From NCBI GenBank assembly GCA_950097015.1, contig CATNEN010000024.1, positions 3,513,501 through 3,577,500 of the forward strand: a DNA stretch of 64,000 nt. Reading direction: 5' to 3'. Under the pieces are notes generated by a model. That model was not told where the DNA came from. It was given only the letters and a program-made list of their open reading frames with translations, and did not search any database. The stretch comes from Macrostomum hystrix (taxonomy: Eukaryota; Platyhelminthes; Macrostomidae). The translations under genes were made by a program, and so were the position numbers. This document shows, one piece after another, positions 12,171 to 25,062 of the stretch (positions are counted from its first letter, which is position 1; every line of letters begins with the position of its first letter).

Positions 12171-12764
12171 GTCTCTCGGTTCGAGGTTCGAATTTTTTTC
12201 TAAGAAAAAGCAGCAAGACTCGAGCCTTGGGTGCTCAGATGGGACGCCAGCCGTTGAATTCTTCTTCTCAAAACGGAGCAGCTGTGCTCAGTGTTTTTCA
12301 TATCCTCGCGTCTCAGGCCAAGGGCTTCTCAGGGGATTGGCGGGCCGTGAATCCTCCTTTTCCCTTTCTTTTCCTGGTCAAGTCTCTCTTTTAGTCGAGA
12401 AAAAAATATATAGTCCTCTGTCTTGCCGCCGCCTGTGCTTCCGGTTATTTCTGCTTTTCGCTAGCAAATTTTCCATCGGACGGTCCGTTGGAACTCAAAT
12501 CCCTTCCTTAGTCCCATGTAAGCCCAACTTCACCTGACCTACATTGGGATTTGATGATAAGGATTTGCGAAGCGAGCAACTTTTTGTCTGCAAGCTGACT
12601 CCTTCAAAAACAACTGCCGAAATTTGATGTTGCTTTTTAATAGCGGGCAAACGCAATGGAAAGGCTTCCTTTCTTCAAAGCAGAAGGGAAGCCACCTTAA
12701 TTAAACCTTACTACAGGTAGTGCTTCGGTTTCGTATGCGTGGCACAAGCACTACACCGCTTTGC
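12171..12764. other. Gene-free stretch, possibly upstream region
   Basis: Mixed composition with no array. A plus-strand ORF at 12169-12537 has no recognisable protein features. If 11880-12170 is a first exon, this would include its promoter, but I see no TATA box. Confidence 0.3.
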
Positions 12765-15700
12765 GTGACTCAAAAGTCATTTGTCAATCCGATCCCTTAT
12801 ATGACTCAAAATTCATTTGTCAATCCGATCCCTTATATGACTCAAAATTCATTTGTTAATCCGATCCCTTATATGACTCAAAAGTCATTTGTCAATCCGA
12901 TCCCTTATATGACTCAAAAGTCATTTGTCAATCCGATCCCTTATATGACTCAAAAGTCATTTGTTAATCCGATCCCTTATTTGACTCAAAAGTCATTTGT
13001 TAATCCGATCCCTTATATGACTCAAAAGTCATTTGTCAATCCGATCCCTTATATGACTCAAAAGTCATTTGTTAATCCGATCCCTTATTTGACTCAAAAG
13101 TAATTTGTTAATCCGATCCCTTATATGACTCAAAATTCATTTGTCAATCCGATCCCTTATATGACTCAAAAGTCATTTGTCAATCCGATCCCTTATATGA
13201 CTCAAAAGTCATTTGTCAATCCGATCCCTTATATGACTCAAAAGTCATTTGTCAATCCGATCCCTTATATGACTCAAAATTCATTTGTCAATCCGATCCC
13301 TTATATGACTCAAAAGTCATTTGTCAATCCGATCCCTTATATGACTCAAAAGTCATTTGTTAATCCGATCCCTTATTTGACTCACAAATCATTTGTTAAT
13401 CCGATCCCTTACATGACTCAAAAGTCATTTGTTAATCCGAGTCCTTATATGACTCAAAAGTCATTTGTCAATCCGATCCCTTATATGACTCAAAATTCAT
13501 TTGTTAATCCGATCCCTTATATGACTCAAAAGTCATTTGTTAATCCGATCCCTTATATGACTCAAAAGTCATTTGTCAATCCGATCCCTTATATGACTCA
13601 AAAGTCATTTGTTAATCCGATCCCTTATTTGACTCAAAAGTCATTTGTTAATCCGATCCCTTATATGACTCAAAAGTCATTTGTCAATCCGATCCCTTAT
13701 ATGACTCAAAAGTCATTTGTTAATCCGATCCCTTATTTGACTCACAAATCATTTGTTAATCCGATCCCTTATATGACTCACAAATCATTTGTTAATCCGA
13801 TCCCTTACATGACTCAAAAGTCATTTGTTAATCCGAGTCCTTATTTGACTCAAAAGTCATTTGTTAATCCGATCCCTTATATGACTCAAAAGTCATTTGT
13901 TAATCCGATCCCTTATATGACTCAAAACTCATTTGTTAATCCGATCCCTTATATGACTCACAAGTCATTTGTTAATCCGATCCCTTATATGACTCAAAAG
14001 TCATTTGTCAATCCGATCCCTTATTTGACTCACAAATCATTTGTTAATCCGATCCCTTATATGACTCACAAATCATTTGTTAATCCGATCCCTTACATGA
14101 CTCAAAAGTCATTTGTTAATCCGAGTCCTTATTTGACTCAAAAGTCATTTGTTAATCCGATCCCTTATATGACTCAAAAGTCATTTGTTAATCCGATCCC
14201 TTATATGACTCAAAACTCATTTGTTAATCCGATCCCTTATATGACTCAAAAGTCATTTGTTAATCCGATCCCTTATATGACTCAAAACTCATTTGTTAAT
14301 CCGATCCCTTATATGACTCACAAGTCATTTGTTAATCCGATCCCTTATATGACTCAAAAGTCATTTGTTAATCCGATCCCTTATTTGACTCACAAATCAT
14401 TTGTTAATCCGATCCCTTATATGACTCACAAATCATTTGTTAATCCGATCCCTTACATGACTCAAAAGTCATTTGTTAATCCGAGTCCTTATTTGACTCA
14501 AAAGTCATTTGTTAATCCGATCCCTTATATGACTCAAAAGTCATTTGTTAATCCGATCCCTTATATGACTCAAAACTCATTTGTTAATCCGATCCCTTAT
14601 ATGACTCACAAGTCATTTGTTAATCCGATCCCTTATATGACTCAAAAGTCATTTGTCAATCCGATCCCTTATTTGACTCAAAATTCATTTGTTAATCCGA
14701 TCCCTTATATGACTCACAAATCATTTGTTAATCCGATCCCTTATATGACTCACAAATCATTTGTTAATCCGATCCCTTCCATGACTCAAAAGTCATTTGT
14801 TAATCCGATCCCTTATTTGACTCAAAAGTCATTTGTTAATCAGATCCCTTATATGACTCAAAAGTCATTTGTTAATCCGATCCCTTATATGACTCAAAAG
14901 TCATTTGTTAATCCGATCCCTTACATGACTCAAAAGTCATTTGTTAATCCGATCCCTTATATGACTCAAAAGTCATTTGTCAATCCGATCCCTTATATGA
15001 CTCAAAAGTCATTTGTCAATCCGATCCCTTATTTGACTCAAAATTCATTTGTCAATCCGATCCCTTATTTGACTCAAAATTCATTTGTCAATCCGATCCC
15101 TTATATGACTCAAAAGTCATTTGTCAATCCGATCCCTTATTTGACTCAAAATTCATTTGTTAATCCGATCCCTTATATGACTCACAAGTCATTTGTCAAT
15201 CCAATCCCTTATTTGACTCAAAAGTCGTTTGTTAATCCGATCCCTTATATGACTCAAAAGTCATTTGTCAATCCGATCCCTTATATGACTCAAAAGTCAT
15301 TTGTTAATCCGATCCCTTATTTGACTCAAAAGTCATTTGTTAATCCGATCCCTTATATGACTCAAAAGTCATTTGTCAATCCGATCCCTTATATGACTCA
15401 AAAGTCATTTGTTAATCCGATCCCTTATTTGACTCACAAATCATTTGTTAATCCGATCCCTTATATGACTCACAAATCATTTGTTAATCCGATCCCTTGC
15501 ATGACTCAAAAGTCATTTGTTAATCCGAGTCCTTATTTGACTCAAAAGTCATTTGTTAATCCGATCCCTTATATGACTCAAAAGTCATTTGTTAATCCGA
15601 TCCCTTATATGACTCAAAACTCATTTGTCAATCCGATCCCTTATATGACTCAAAAGTCATTTGTCAATCCGATCCCTTATATGACTCAAAATTCATTTGT

Positions 15701-16709
15701 CAATCCGATCCCTTATATGACTCAAAATTCATTTGTCAATCCGATCCCTTATATGACTCAAAAGTCATTTGTCAATCCGATCCCTTATATGACTCAAAAT
15801 TCATTTGTCAATCCGATCCCTTATATGACTCAAAATTCATTTGTTAATCCGATCCCTTATATGACTCAAAAGTCATTTGTCAATCCGATCCCTTATATGA
15901 CTCAAAAGTCATTTGTTAATCCGATCCCTTATTTGACTCAAAAGTCATTTGTTAATCCGATCCCTTATATGACTCAAAAGTCATTTGTCAATCCGATCCC
16001 TTATATGACTCAAAAGTCATTTGTTAATCCGATCCCTTATTTGACTCAAAAGTCGTTTGTTAATCCGATCCCTTATATGACTCAAAAGTCATTTGTTAAT
16101 CCGATCCCTTATATGACTCAAAAGTCATTTGTTAATCCGAGCCCTTATTTGACTCAAAAGTCATTTGTTAATCCGATCCCTTATTTGACTCAAAAGTCAT
16201 TTGTTAATCAGATCCCTTATATGACTCAAAAGTCATTTGTTAATCCGATCCCTTATATGACTCAAAAGTCATTTGTTAATCCGATCCCTTATATGACTCA
16301 CAAGTCATTTGTTAATCCGATCCCTTATATGACTCAAAAGTCATTTGTCAATCCGATCCCTTATTTGACTCACAAGTCATTTGTTAATCCGATCCCTTAT
16401 ATGACTCACAAGTCATTTGTTAATCCGATCCCTTATATGACTCAAAAGTCATTTGTCAATCCGATCCCTTATTTGACTCAAAAGTCATTTGTTAATCCGA
16501 TCCCTTATATGACTTACAAATCATTTGTTAATCCGATCCCTTACATGACTCAAAAGTCATTTGTTAATCCGAGCCCTTATTTGACTCAAAAGTCATTTGT
16601 TAATCCGATCCCTTATATGACTCAAAAGTCATTTGTTAATCCGATCCCTTATATGACTCAAAAGTCATTTGTTAATCCGATCCCTTATATGACTCACAAG
16701 TCATTTGTT
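12765..16709. repeat. Minisatellite, 36-bp unit, about 110 copies, with AP-1-like palindrome
   Basis: About 3.95 kb of a 36-bp unit built of ATGACTCAAAAGTCAT and TTGTCAATCCGATCCCTTAT. Each consensus unit has a perfect ATGACT...AGTCAT inverted repeat with a 4-nt loop, which includes TGACTCA, the AP-1/TRE consensus. Units vary at fixed sites (GTCAAT/GTTAAT, AAAAG/AAAAT/ACAAG, ATATGA/ATTTGA, GATCCC/GAGTCC). Multi-unit blocks marked by GAGTCC recur near 13.8, 14.1, 14.5, 15.5 and 16.1-16.6 kb. Because 36 is divisible by three, one plus frame is open for over 1200 codons of the 12-residue unit MTQKSFVNPIPY, broken once by TAA near 13100. Confidence 0.97.
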
Positions 16710-16892
16710 GCGAGTCAAATAGCGATGCTAGAGTCTTTCTACAACAAGCAATGTCACCGTCTTTTTTATCAACAATTTTGTTCACAAAAATCGTATATTA
16801 GCAAACAAACTACTAACTAGTAGGGTGTTTGATACACTGTGCAAAAAACGAATCAGTCAAAAAATCATCAATTTGAAATAGATTTCACTCAC

Positions 16893-17003
16893 TGCCAAGA
16901 CCTCCGGAGGTATTTGATCGAATGCTGCATTTTTTCCTTGCTTTTTCTTAAAGTTTTCTCGGCCACCGCGCCGGTCGCCACCCGCTCCGGATGAGGCGTA
17001 CAT
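16893..17003 (-). CDS. Probable internal exon of an unrecognised gene, next to a (CCAG)n acceptor tract
   Basis: Minus-strand 111-nt exon (37 codons, phase 0 at both ends). It opens right after CCAG with MYASSGAGGDRRGGREN and continues FKKKQGKNAAFDQIPPEVLA to a strong GCA|GTGAGTG donor. The composition is protein-like, with a Gly/Arg-rich start, a basic patch and a hydrophobic end. The acceptor AG is the last unit of a (CCAG)n run of about 140 bp, so many alternative AGs exist in tandem. The protein is not recognised. It may belong to the same minus-strand gene as the exons near 0.8-5.0 kb, but its end phase does not join them directly, so further exons would be needed. Confidence 0.5.
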
Positions 17004-17143
<140 letters not shown>

Positions 17144-17387
17144 TAGATAAAAATAAGTAAAACAAAAAGATTCTCTCTTTATTTAATATGTTTGTCAAAT
17201 CTCTTTTTCTATTTTTAACAGAGACTTTTGTGCAATCGTTTGTACAATTATAATCAGTGAAACAAAATCTACTGTACTTTTACTATTTTACTATTTTCTC
17301 TCTAAAAAATAATTTAGCGAATAATATTTTGTTACTTTCTTAGCACGCAGTATTGACAGAAATGTATAGAAATTTTTCGATCTGTCT

Positions 17388-17850
17388 TTCGCGATAGTCT
17401 TTCGACATCAAGCGTTGCTACTGTCTTCCGACAACTAGAGATGCTAGTCTTTCGACAGCAAACGATACTATAGTCTTTCGACAATTAGAGATGCTAGTCT
17501 TTCGACATCATGCGATGCTACAGCCTTTCGACATCATGTGATGATACAGTCTTTCGACATCATGCGATGATACAGTCTTTCGACATCAAGCGACGCCACA
17601 GTCTTTCTACATCAAGCGATGCTACAGTCTTTTGACATCAAGCGATGCTACAGTCTTTCGACATCAAGCGATGCTACAGTCTTTCGACATCAACGGATGA
17701 TACAGCCTTTCGACATCATGCGATGATACAGTCTTTCGACATCATGCGATGATACAGTCTTTCGACATCATGCGATGCTACAGCCTTTCGACATCAAGCG
17801 ATGCTACAGTCTTTCGACATCAAGCGATGCTACAGCCTTTCGACACCAAG
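17388..17850. repeat. Minisatellite, 26-bp unit, about 17 copies
   Basis: Units contain ACAGTCTTTCGACATCA followed by AGCGATGCT or TGCGATGAT. Two subtypes (GATGCT and GATGAT) alternate in blocks. The first copies (17388-17500) are diverged. Confidence 0.93.
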
Positions 17851-17852
17851 CT

Positions 17853-17965
17853 ACAGCTGATGCTGGTACCTATTTTACAGCAGGGTGAATTCAGGCACTA
17901 GAAAATTCAAGAACATAGCTAAGAATTGAGATGCGAACTCCCGACCACTGTGTAAGAAGTTCATA
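17853..17965 (-). repeat. Degenerate tRNA-derived SINE, minus orientation
   Basis: GCTGATGCTGGTACC, TTTTACAGC.GGGTGAA and GCGAACTCCCGACC match, in order, the body and box B end of the better copies at 26.5 and 31.2 kb. The middle is lost. Confidence 0.5.
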
Positions 17966-18302
17966 TTTTATCCCAATTTAGCCAGTATTTCCCTACTAAT
18001 AGCTTGTGCTTCTCATTGCTTAATCTCTGCCTAATCTCATTTTGGCCCCAATCCGCCACTTTATCTCATTGGAACTAATGTATTTAGCAAGTTGGCAACA
18101 GCCAGACTGAATGAACGCAATTGCTGTTGCCAAGCTTCAGTTAGTTTGTTGACTCAAAGGCAGTGGTTTGCGGCCAGCTAAACGACTAAGAGAGGAGAAA
18201 TATTCATAAATTTATGAGCACAGTGAGTGAGTGAGAGAGAGAATAGCTGAAATAGTGCCAAAATCGATTGAGCAGTTTGGGTAGCAGACTCAAGTGTGAC
18301 AC

Positions 18303-18337
<35 letters not shown>

Positions 18338-18679
18338 GGCACACAAAGAGAGCATACCACATACTGTAGTGAATCTACACCCGGACACCCCTAGCTGCAA
18401 CCAACACCTAAAAATATAGAGCTATGAGATCACTTATTAACTGAGACACTGCTTTGTTTTATTATTGCTTATAGCCGCACCAGCTGCAAACTGAATAAAA
18501 CAATGCAGAGCAAATTAGCACTTTTATTTTTAGTATTATGCTTATTGGTCTGACAGTGATCGGCGCTAAAATTTGTCGGAAAAATCGCTTTCTTGCTCAT
18601 GTTTTTCTTATGCAATCAACATACTAATGCAGTAGAAGTTAGGAAAAGCTGTTAATAAAAATAATTGAAGGCAGCTGGA
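17966..18679. other. Gene-free stretch with a (CTG)n run
   Basis: Contains a (CTG)10 run at about 18304-18333. No exon with credible splice signals seen. Confidence 0.5.
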
Positions 18680-19350
18680 ACTGTGATTTTTCCCGAAAAC
18701 TGTGATTTTTCCCGAAAACTGTGATTTTTCCCGAAAAACTGTGATTTTACCGGAAACTGTGATTTGTCCGGAAACTGTGATTTCCTAAAAACTGTGATTT
18801 CCTAAAAACTTTGATTTCCTAAAAACTGTGATTTTCCCGAAAACTGTGATTTTCCCGAAAACTGTGATTTCCTAAAAACTGTGGTTTTCCCGGAAAAAAT
18901 TATTTTCTCGAAAACTGATTTTGTCGAAAATTGTGACGTTGCCGAAAACTGTGGGTTTTTGGAAAACTGTGTTTTCCCGGAAAACAGTGATATTCCCGGA
19001 AAACAGTGATATTCCCGGAAAACAGTGATATTCCCGGAAAACTGTGATTTTCCCGGAAAACTGTGATTCTTCCGGAAAACTGTGATTTTCTCGAAAACTG
19101 TGATTTTCTCAAAAACTGTGTTTTTGTCGAAAATTGTTGTTTTTCGGAAAGTATGATTTTCTCGAAAACTGTGATTTCACGGAAACTGGGCTTTTCTGAA
19201 AATTTGTTTCCGGGATATTGTGATTCCACCAAAAAGTGTTATTTTTTCTAAACCTTTAATTCACGAAAGCCGTGATTTCCTGAAAATTGTGTTTCCCCAA
19301 AACTGGGTTTTTTCAGAAAACTATAGTTTCTTAAACAGTACTTTTCCAGA
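18680..19350. repeat. Minisatellite family A, first locus, about 17-20 bp unit
   Basis: Irregular repeats of AACTGTGATTTTCCCGAAA with many variants (CCGGAAAAC, CCTAAAAAC, CTCGAAAAC). The right end decays gradually. The same unit recurs at 22130-22400 and 25063-25348. Confidence 0.9.
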
Positions 19351-19900
19351 AAATGGTTTCTAGAAGACTTTAAAAAACTTATACTTCAATGCAAGATGAA
19401 AAGAAAATATACAGGAAAAGAAAACATTTAAAATCATTGAATGAACTTGTTATGCAGCGGTGCAAGTTAACAAGAGTATGTGGGTGTAGAGGGATGCGTG
19501 GGAGAGATTAATGAGGAGAAGAGAGGATGCTTAGTGTTGTGTTTCCATTCTGTCTGTCGATACGTGATACTTCAGGGCTTGAAAGTCGGACTTTTGTCTA
19601 CCCAGCCTTCGTCCCGTCTCTCTGTCTCTTGTTGCACTTTCACAGCTCTTTTCCCAACAGTCGTCGGGACTAAACATGAACAACTAAGAATCGTTATTGT
19701 TTAATTTACTCATTACTTTAACGTTACTTTAACTGTACTACTCACCTTACTACCTTTTACAGCACAACCTACCTCTCATCACACGGTTGACTAATGACGG
19801 TTGACTTATCACATTTTGTTCCGATCTAACTGCTTCAAACCACTCTACCCTTAATCTCAGAGTGTACTTGACATTTCCTAATCTGTTCGTTAATCCACTA
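19351..19900. other. Gene-free stretch
   Basis: No supported feature. Degenerate CTTTAACTGTACTACTCACC-like words near 19730 may be diverged edges of the next array. Confidence 0.4.
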
Positions 19901-21450
19901 TCTACTTTTCATCCCACTGTCTACTTCTCATCTTACTGTCTACTTCTCATCTTACTGTCTACTTCTCATCCCACTGTCTACTTCTCATCCCACTGTCTAC
20001 TTCTCATCTTACTGTCTACTTCTCATCTTACTGTCTACTTCTCATCCCACTGTCTACTCCTCATCTTACTGTCTACTTCTCATCTTACTGTTTACTTCTC
20101 ATCCCACTGCCTACTTCTCATCCCACTGTCTACTCCTCATCTTACTGTCTACTTCTTATCTTACTGTCTACTTCTCATCCCACTGTCTACTTCTCATCTT
20201 ACTGTTTAATTCTCATCCCACTGTCTACTTCTCATCCCACTGTCTACTTCTCATCCCACTGTCTACTTCTCATCCCACTGTCTACTTCTCATCCCACTGT
20301 CTACTTCTCATCTTACTGTCTACTTCTCATCTTACTGTCTACTTCTCATCCCACTGTCTACTCCTCATCTTACTGTCTACTTCTCATCTTACTGTCTACT
20401 TCTCATCCCACTGTCTACTTCTCATCCCACTGTCTACTTCTCATCTTACTGTCTACTTCTCATCTTACTGTCTACTTCTCATCTTACTGTCTACTTCTCA
20501 TCCCACTGTCTACTTTTCATCCCACTGTCTACTTCTCATCTTACTGTCTACTTCTCATCTTACTGTCTACTTCTCATCCCACTGTCTACTTCTCATCCCA
20601 CTGTCTACTTCTCATCCCACTGTCTACTTCTCATCCCACTGTCTACGTCTCATACTACTAAGTACTTCTCATCCTACTATGTACTTCTCATCCCATGTCT
20701 ACTTCTCATTCCACTGTCTACTTCTCATCCCATGTCTACTTCTCATTCTACTATCTACTTCTCATCCCACTGTCTACTTCTCATCCCACTGTCTACTTCT
20801 CATCCCACTGTCTACTTCTCATCTTACTGTCTACTTCTCATCTTACTGTCTACTTCTCATCCCACTGTCTACTCCTCATCTTACTGTCTACTTCTCATCT
20901 TACTGTCTACTTCTCATCCCACTGTCTACTTCTCATCCCACTGTCTACTTCTCATCTTACTGTCTACTTCTCATCTTACTGTCTACTTCTCATCTTACTG
21001 TCTACTTCTCATCCCACTGTCTACTTTTCATCCCACTGTCTACTTCTCATCTTACTGTCTACTTCTCATCTTACTGTCTACTTCTCATCCCACTGTCTAC
21101 TTCTCATCCCACTGTCTACTTCTCATCCCACTGTCTACTTCTCATCCCACTGTCTACGTCTCATACTACTAAGTACTTCTCATCCTACTATGTACTTCTC
21201 ATCCCATGTCTACTTCTCATTCCACTATCTACTTCTCATCCCATGTCTACTTCTCATTCTACTATCTACTTCTCATCCCACTGTCTACTTCTCATCCCAC
21301 TATCTACTTCTCATCCCACTGTCTACTTCTCTTTCGACAATCTACTTCTAATCTTACCATCTATTTTTCATCCCTCTATCTAATTCTCATCCTACTATCT
21401 ACTTCTCATTCCACTATCTACTTCTCATCCTAGTATGTACTTCTCATTCT
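19901..21450. repeat. Minisatellite, 19-bp unit, about 80 copies, internally duplicated
   Basis: Units are TCTACTTCTCATCCCACTG or TCTACTTCTCATCTTACTG. A marker block with ACGTCTCATACTACTAAG occurs near 20645 and again near 21155. Its following units match too, so about 510 bp was duplicated as a block. Open frames here (Leu/Ile/Ser/Thr-rich) are repeat artefacts. Confidence 0.96.
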
Positions 21451-22129
21451 TATAATGTGCTTTGAATCACTCAATCTGCTCGTCATCGTGCTATAGATTT
21501 CTGGTCAATGGAACTGTCACAATGTGCCGTGTCCACCGGTGAACGTGTAGTTAAAATTGGCGCAGAATCGCAATATTTTAACTTGAAGTTTGTTGTCGGG
21601 CCCACAAGTGCTGAATCTTTGGCTTGAAATAATGGTTATTATTTTAAGCCTCGCCTTCAGAGACTTGGGAACTGTCGATAATTGCCTAGCGACAGCAGCG
21701 AAAGTAAAACAGCTAGGGCGAAAAAATCTCGCCTCCCATATACAATGTAGATATGGTTGTTTTTTCTTCATCAAGAGAACGATAGGCCAGACTCTGCAGA
21801 AAAAGGCAGCCCTCTTAATCAAATTTCTGCCTTGAATGAGCGCAAAGACCAAATATTATCTTTCATAGGCCATCCTTTCCGTTCTGTTGACTCAATTTTG
21901 GGAAGAGGGTTGCTCTCCATCAGCTTTTTTCCTTTTTATTCTACAACTGCTCCCAAATTTGGACAGTGTCCCAGATCCATAGCTATGTAGCATGAGAATT
22001 ATAGGACTGATGTAAACGCTACTCTGGAAATCTAACGAGCTACGTTACATTTGTTCTCGTAGATGATACTAAAAAAATTAACTATCCTCAAAGCAAAGCA
22101 AACTGATCTTCATCAGTCTCACAGATGTT
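21451..22129. other. Gene-free stretch
   Basis: Unique sequence. Overlapping short ORFs on both strands (21517-21990) lack family features or matching splice sites, and I do not support them. Confidence 0.4.
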
Positions 22130-22400
22130 TCAAAACTGTGTTTTCCCGAAAACTGTGATTTTCCTGGAAAACTGTGATTTTCCTGGAAAACTGTGATGCT
22201 CCCGGAAAACAGTGTTTTTCCCGGAAAACTGTGATTTTACCGGAAAACTGATTTTCCCGGAAAACTGTGATTTTTCCGGAAAACTGTGATTTTCCCGGAA
22301 AACTGTGATTTTCCCGGAAAACTGTGATTTCCTGAAAAACTGTGTTTTCCTGGAAAACTGTGATTTCCCGAAAACTGTGATTTACCGAAAACCACATTTA
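22130..22400. repeat. Minisatellite family A, second locus
   Basis: About 14 copies of GAAAACTGTGATTTTCCCG, with CTGGAAAAC and GCTCCCGGAAAAC variants. Same unit as 18680-19350 and 25063-25348. Confidence 0.92.
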
Positions 22401-23092
22401 TTCAGAAATAAAATACGAAACAAAAAGAACAGGCTTACGAAGCGTTGGACTGGTGTTGAGGATTTCAGAAAACCCGGGCTTGCCACTAATTTCTCTCCTC
22501 TTTCACCTGTGTGGGAAAAAATGAGGTGCGCGAGTGGCGCACGTCATTCAGAGCGAAACGGACAACTTAGCGGCGACAGGGGAACCCTGGCTGCTGGTCA
22601 TGGCATTCTTCTGGACGATTCGATGCAGTTGGGAATTAGAAGAAGCGGCAGAGGAGGAGAATGAAAATTGGGATAAAGGATTTGTTGGGATATGAACTAC
22701 ATGTAAGGCCTGTTTCTGCTGGGAGACACTGTCAAAATCTGCGCTCCATTGGGAACCATCCCACCCATGCTGGCGCACACACACACTTTCTGAAAGCATT
22801 ATTGGGATAAATTTGCGCCAATGTAACTCCCAAATTTTTTTTGTTTCCCACTCGCCCCCTGGTGCCCGACGGGAAGGAAATCTAGTTTCTAGGAATGCGC
22901 GGTATTCAGTGTTAGAGAAATGAAGAGAAAATTAAAAATGGCAGGCTACATGTGTTTCAGGAAGTACTGAAAATCACTCACCTAGTCTTGGCTTCAATCT
23001 GGCTAGTCGCTCAGTTGCAAAATTTGCAGCAGGAGCAAAATAGAGAATGTGAGGTCGGGCCAAGATCTTCTACCGTTCCGATAATAGCCACG
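22401..23092. other. Gene-free stretch
   Basis: Unique sequence of moderate GC with short ORFs on both strands and no recognisable protein or splice context. Confidence 0.35.
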
Positions 23093-23240
23093 GCTGTCTC
23101 TGATTGGCTGGGAAAATCACTTTTGTATTTTGGTTGCCGCCGAGCGAGTGCCTGCGTATGGTAACTGGCCAGGTGTCTGGTATCTGGGGTAGAATCGCCT
23201 CATCGCTGGCTGCGGGTCCAGGGTCACCAAATAAAGTGCC
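23093..23240 (-). repeat. SINE body module 2 copy
   Basis: GCGAGTGCCTGCGTATGGTA, then TCGCTGGCTGCGGGTC and GGGTCACCAAATAA, match 31050-31155 in the same order and orientation. No tRNA-like head is visible next to it. Confidence 0.55.
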
Positions 23241-23309
23241 AACTGCTTACAGCCCTCTTGAAAATATTAAAACGAATTTCAAGCGTGTCAAAATGAGTCG
23301 ATTTGTCAT

Positions 23310-24112
23310 ATGACTCTGTCAGGTGTGTCAGATGACTCTGACAGGTGTCAGATGACTCTGTCAGGTGTGTCAGATTACTCTGAAAGGTGTCAGATGACTC
23401 TGTCAGGTGTCAGATGACTCTGACAGGTGTCAGATGACTCTGGCAGGTGTGTCAGATGACTGTGTCATATGCATCCAGATGACTTGTCAGGTGTGTCAGA
23501 TGACTGTGTCAGATGACTGTGTCAAATGCATCCAGATGACTTGTCAGGTGTGTCAGATGACTGTGTCAGATGACTGTGTCAGATGCATCCAGATGACTTG
23601 TCAGGTGTGTCAGATGACTGTGTCAGATGACTGTGTCAGATGTATCCAGATGACTTGTCATGTGTGTCCAGATGACTGTGTCAGATGACTGTGTCAGATG
23701 CATCCAGATGACTTGTCAGGTGTGTCAGATGACTGTGTCAGATGACTGTGTCAGATGTATCCAGATGACTTGTCATGTGTGTCAGATGACTGTGTCAGAT
23801 GACTGTGTCAGATGCATCCAGATGACTTGTCAGGTGTGTCAGATGACTGTGTCAGATGACTGTGTCAGATGCATCCAGATGACTTGTCATGTGTGTCAGA
23901 TGACTGTGTCAGGTGTGTCAGATGACTGTGTCAGGTGTGTCAGATGACTGTGTCAGATGACTGTGTCAGATGCATCCAGATGACTTGTCATGTGTGTCAG
24001 ATGACTGTGTCAGGTGTGTCAGATGACTGTGTCAGGTGTGTCAGATGACTGTGTCAGGTGTGTCAGATGACTGTGTCAGATGCATCCAGATGACTTGTCA
24101 TGTGTGTCAGAC
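23310..24112. repeat. Minisatellite, 57-bp unit built of about 12-bp subunits
   Basis: The unit is made of CAGATGACTGTGT (twice), CAGATGCATC, CAGATGACTTGT and CAGGTGTGT. Left copies are simpler (CAGATGACTCTGT), so the long unit arose from shorter ones. It repeats the E-box-like words CAGATG and CAGGTG. The 57-bp unit keeps one plus frame open, which is an artefact. Confidence 0.93.
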
Positions 24113-25062
24113 GGTTCTTAGCTAGACATAAGCAAGAAAAGTCTTGGAAAGCAAGTGGCACAGAAAATCAAACTCGGAGTCTGTTGCAGCTGTTGCAGCA
24201 GTCAGCCCAGCCCACCCTCTATCGCTCTTGAGCGTAATAGGGCAAGTTAAAATCGATAATCCCTAATTTCTATTTTTCTCTCCCTTCTCCGCTTACTTTG
24301 CTTCGAGGCGGACCTCTCAGTCTCGACAACAATCTCTTTCTCAATCCTATCTCTGCACACACTGGTCGTCAAAGGCGCGAATCTCTGTCTATTAGAAAGG
24401 TCGACAGAGAAAAAACTGATTGATTAAATTTCATCTTTTTCACCCCCTAGAAGTGGACGAAGAAAGTGGAACGGAGAGGCTGTGTAATAGTATGCTCAGA
24501 AAAAAGGAGGCTGCTAAAAACATGTCCAAATAAAGCCTAGCTTTTAGAACGCAACTTCTATCGATCGATACGGAGCAGATTTTATTCAAACAAAAAAATC
24601 TATCTACAATTTATTGCGGCTCGAAGAGAGGCACTCAATAGATCGTCTATTGGCTGAGAGAATTAATTTAAAAGAAATAGCAGAGAAAGTCTGGCTGGAG
24701 AAAGGACTCCAGCTGCTCTCCCAGCTACCTTTTGCCTGATATTACTAAAAGCAGACTGTTAATAATTAACAGTGTGGCCTAAAATAAAAGCCAAGACTGG
24801 CAACCCCTGATTCCGTCCGCGTCTGAATGATTTAGGCGTATAATGCATGAAAAAATTTGGAATTGCATGGAGCATATGTCGGAAAATAGAGGAGAGATGA
24901 GGAAACTCAGGTTGGGTATTTTATTTCAGCCATTAGTAGCTTTCTATTGCACAAAAAATTAATCTGTTTTAAGTCATGAATCCATTTACTCATCGTCCGC
25001 TTTTATTGGCTACTGTAGAAGTGAGAATTACCATAGATTATTTAATAATTATTAATTAATGA
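24113..25062. other. Gene-free stretch
   Basis: About 950 bp of unique, AT-rich sequence; no gene, RNA or repeat seen. Confidence 0.4.
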
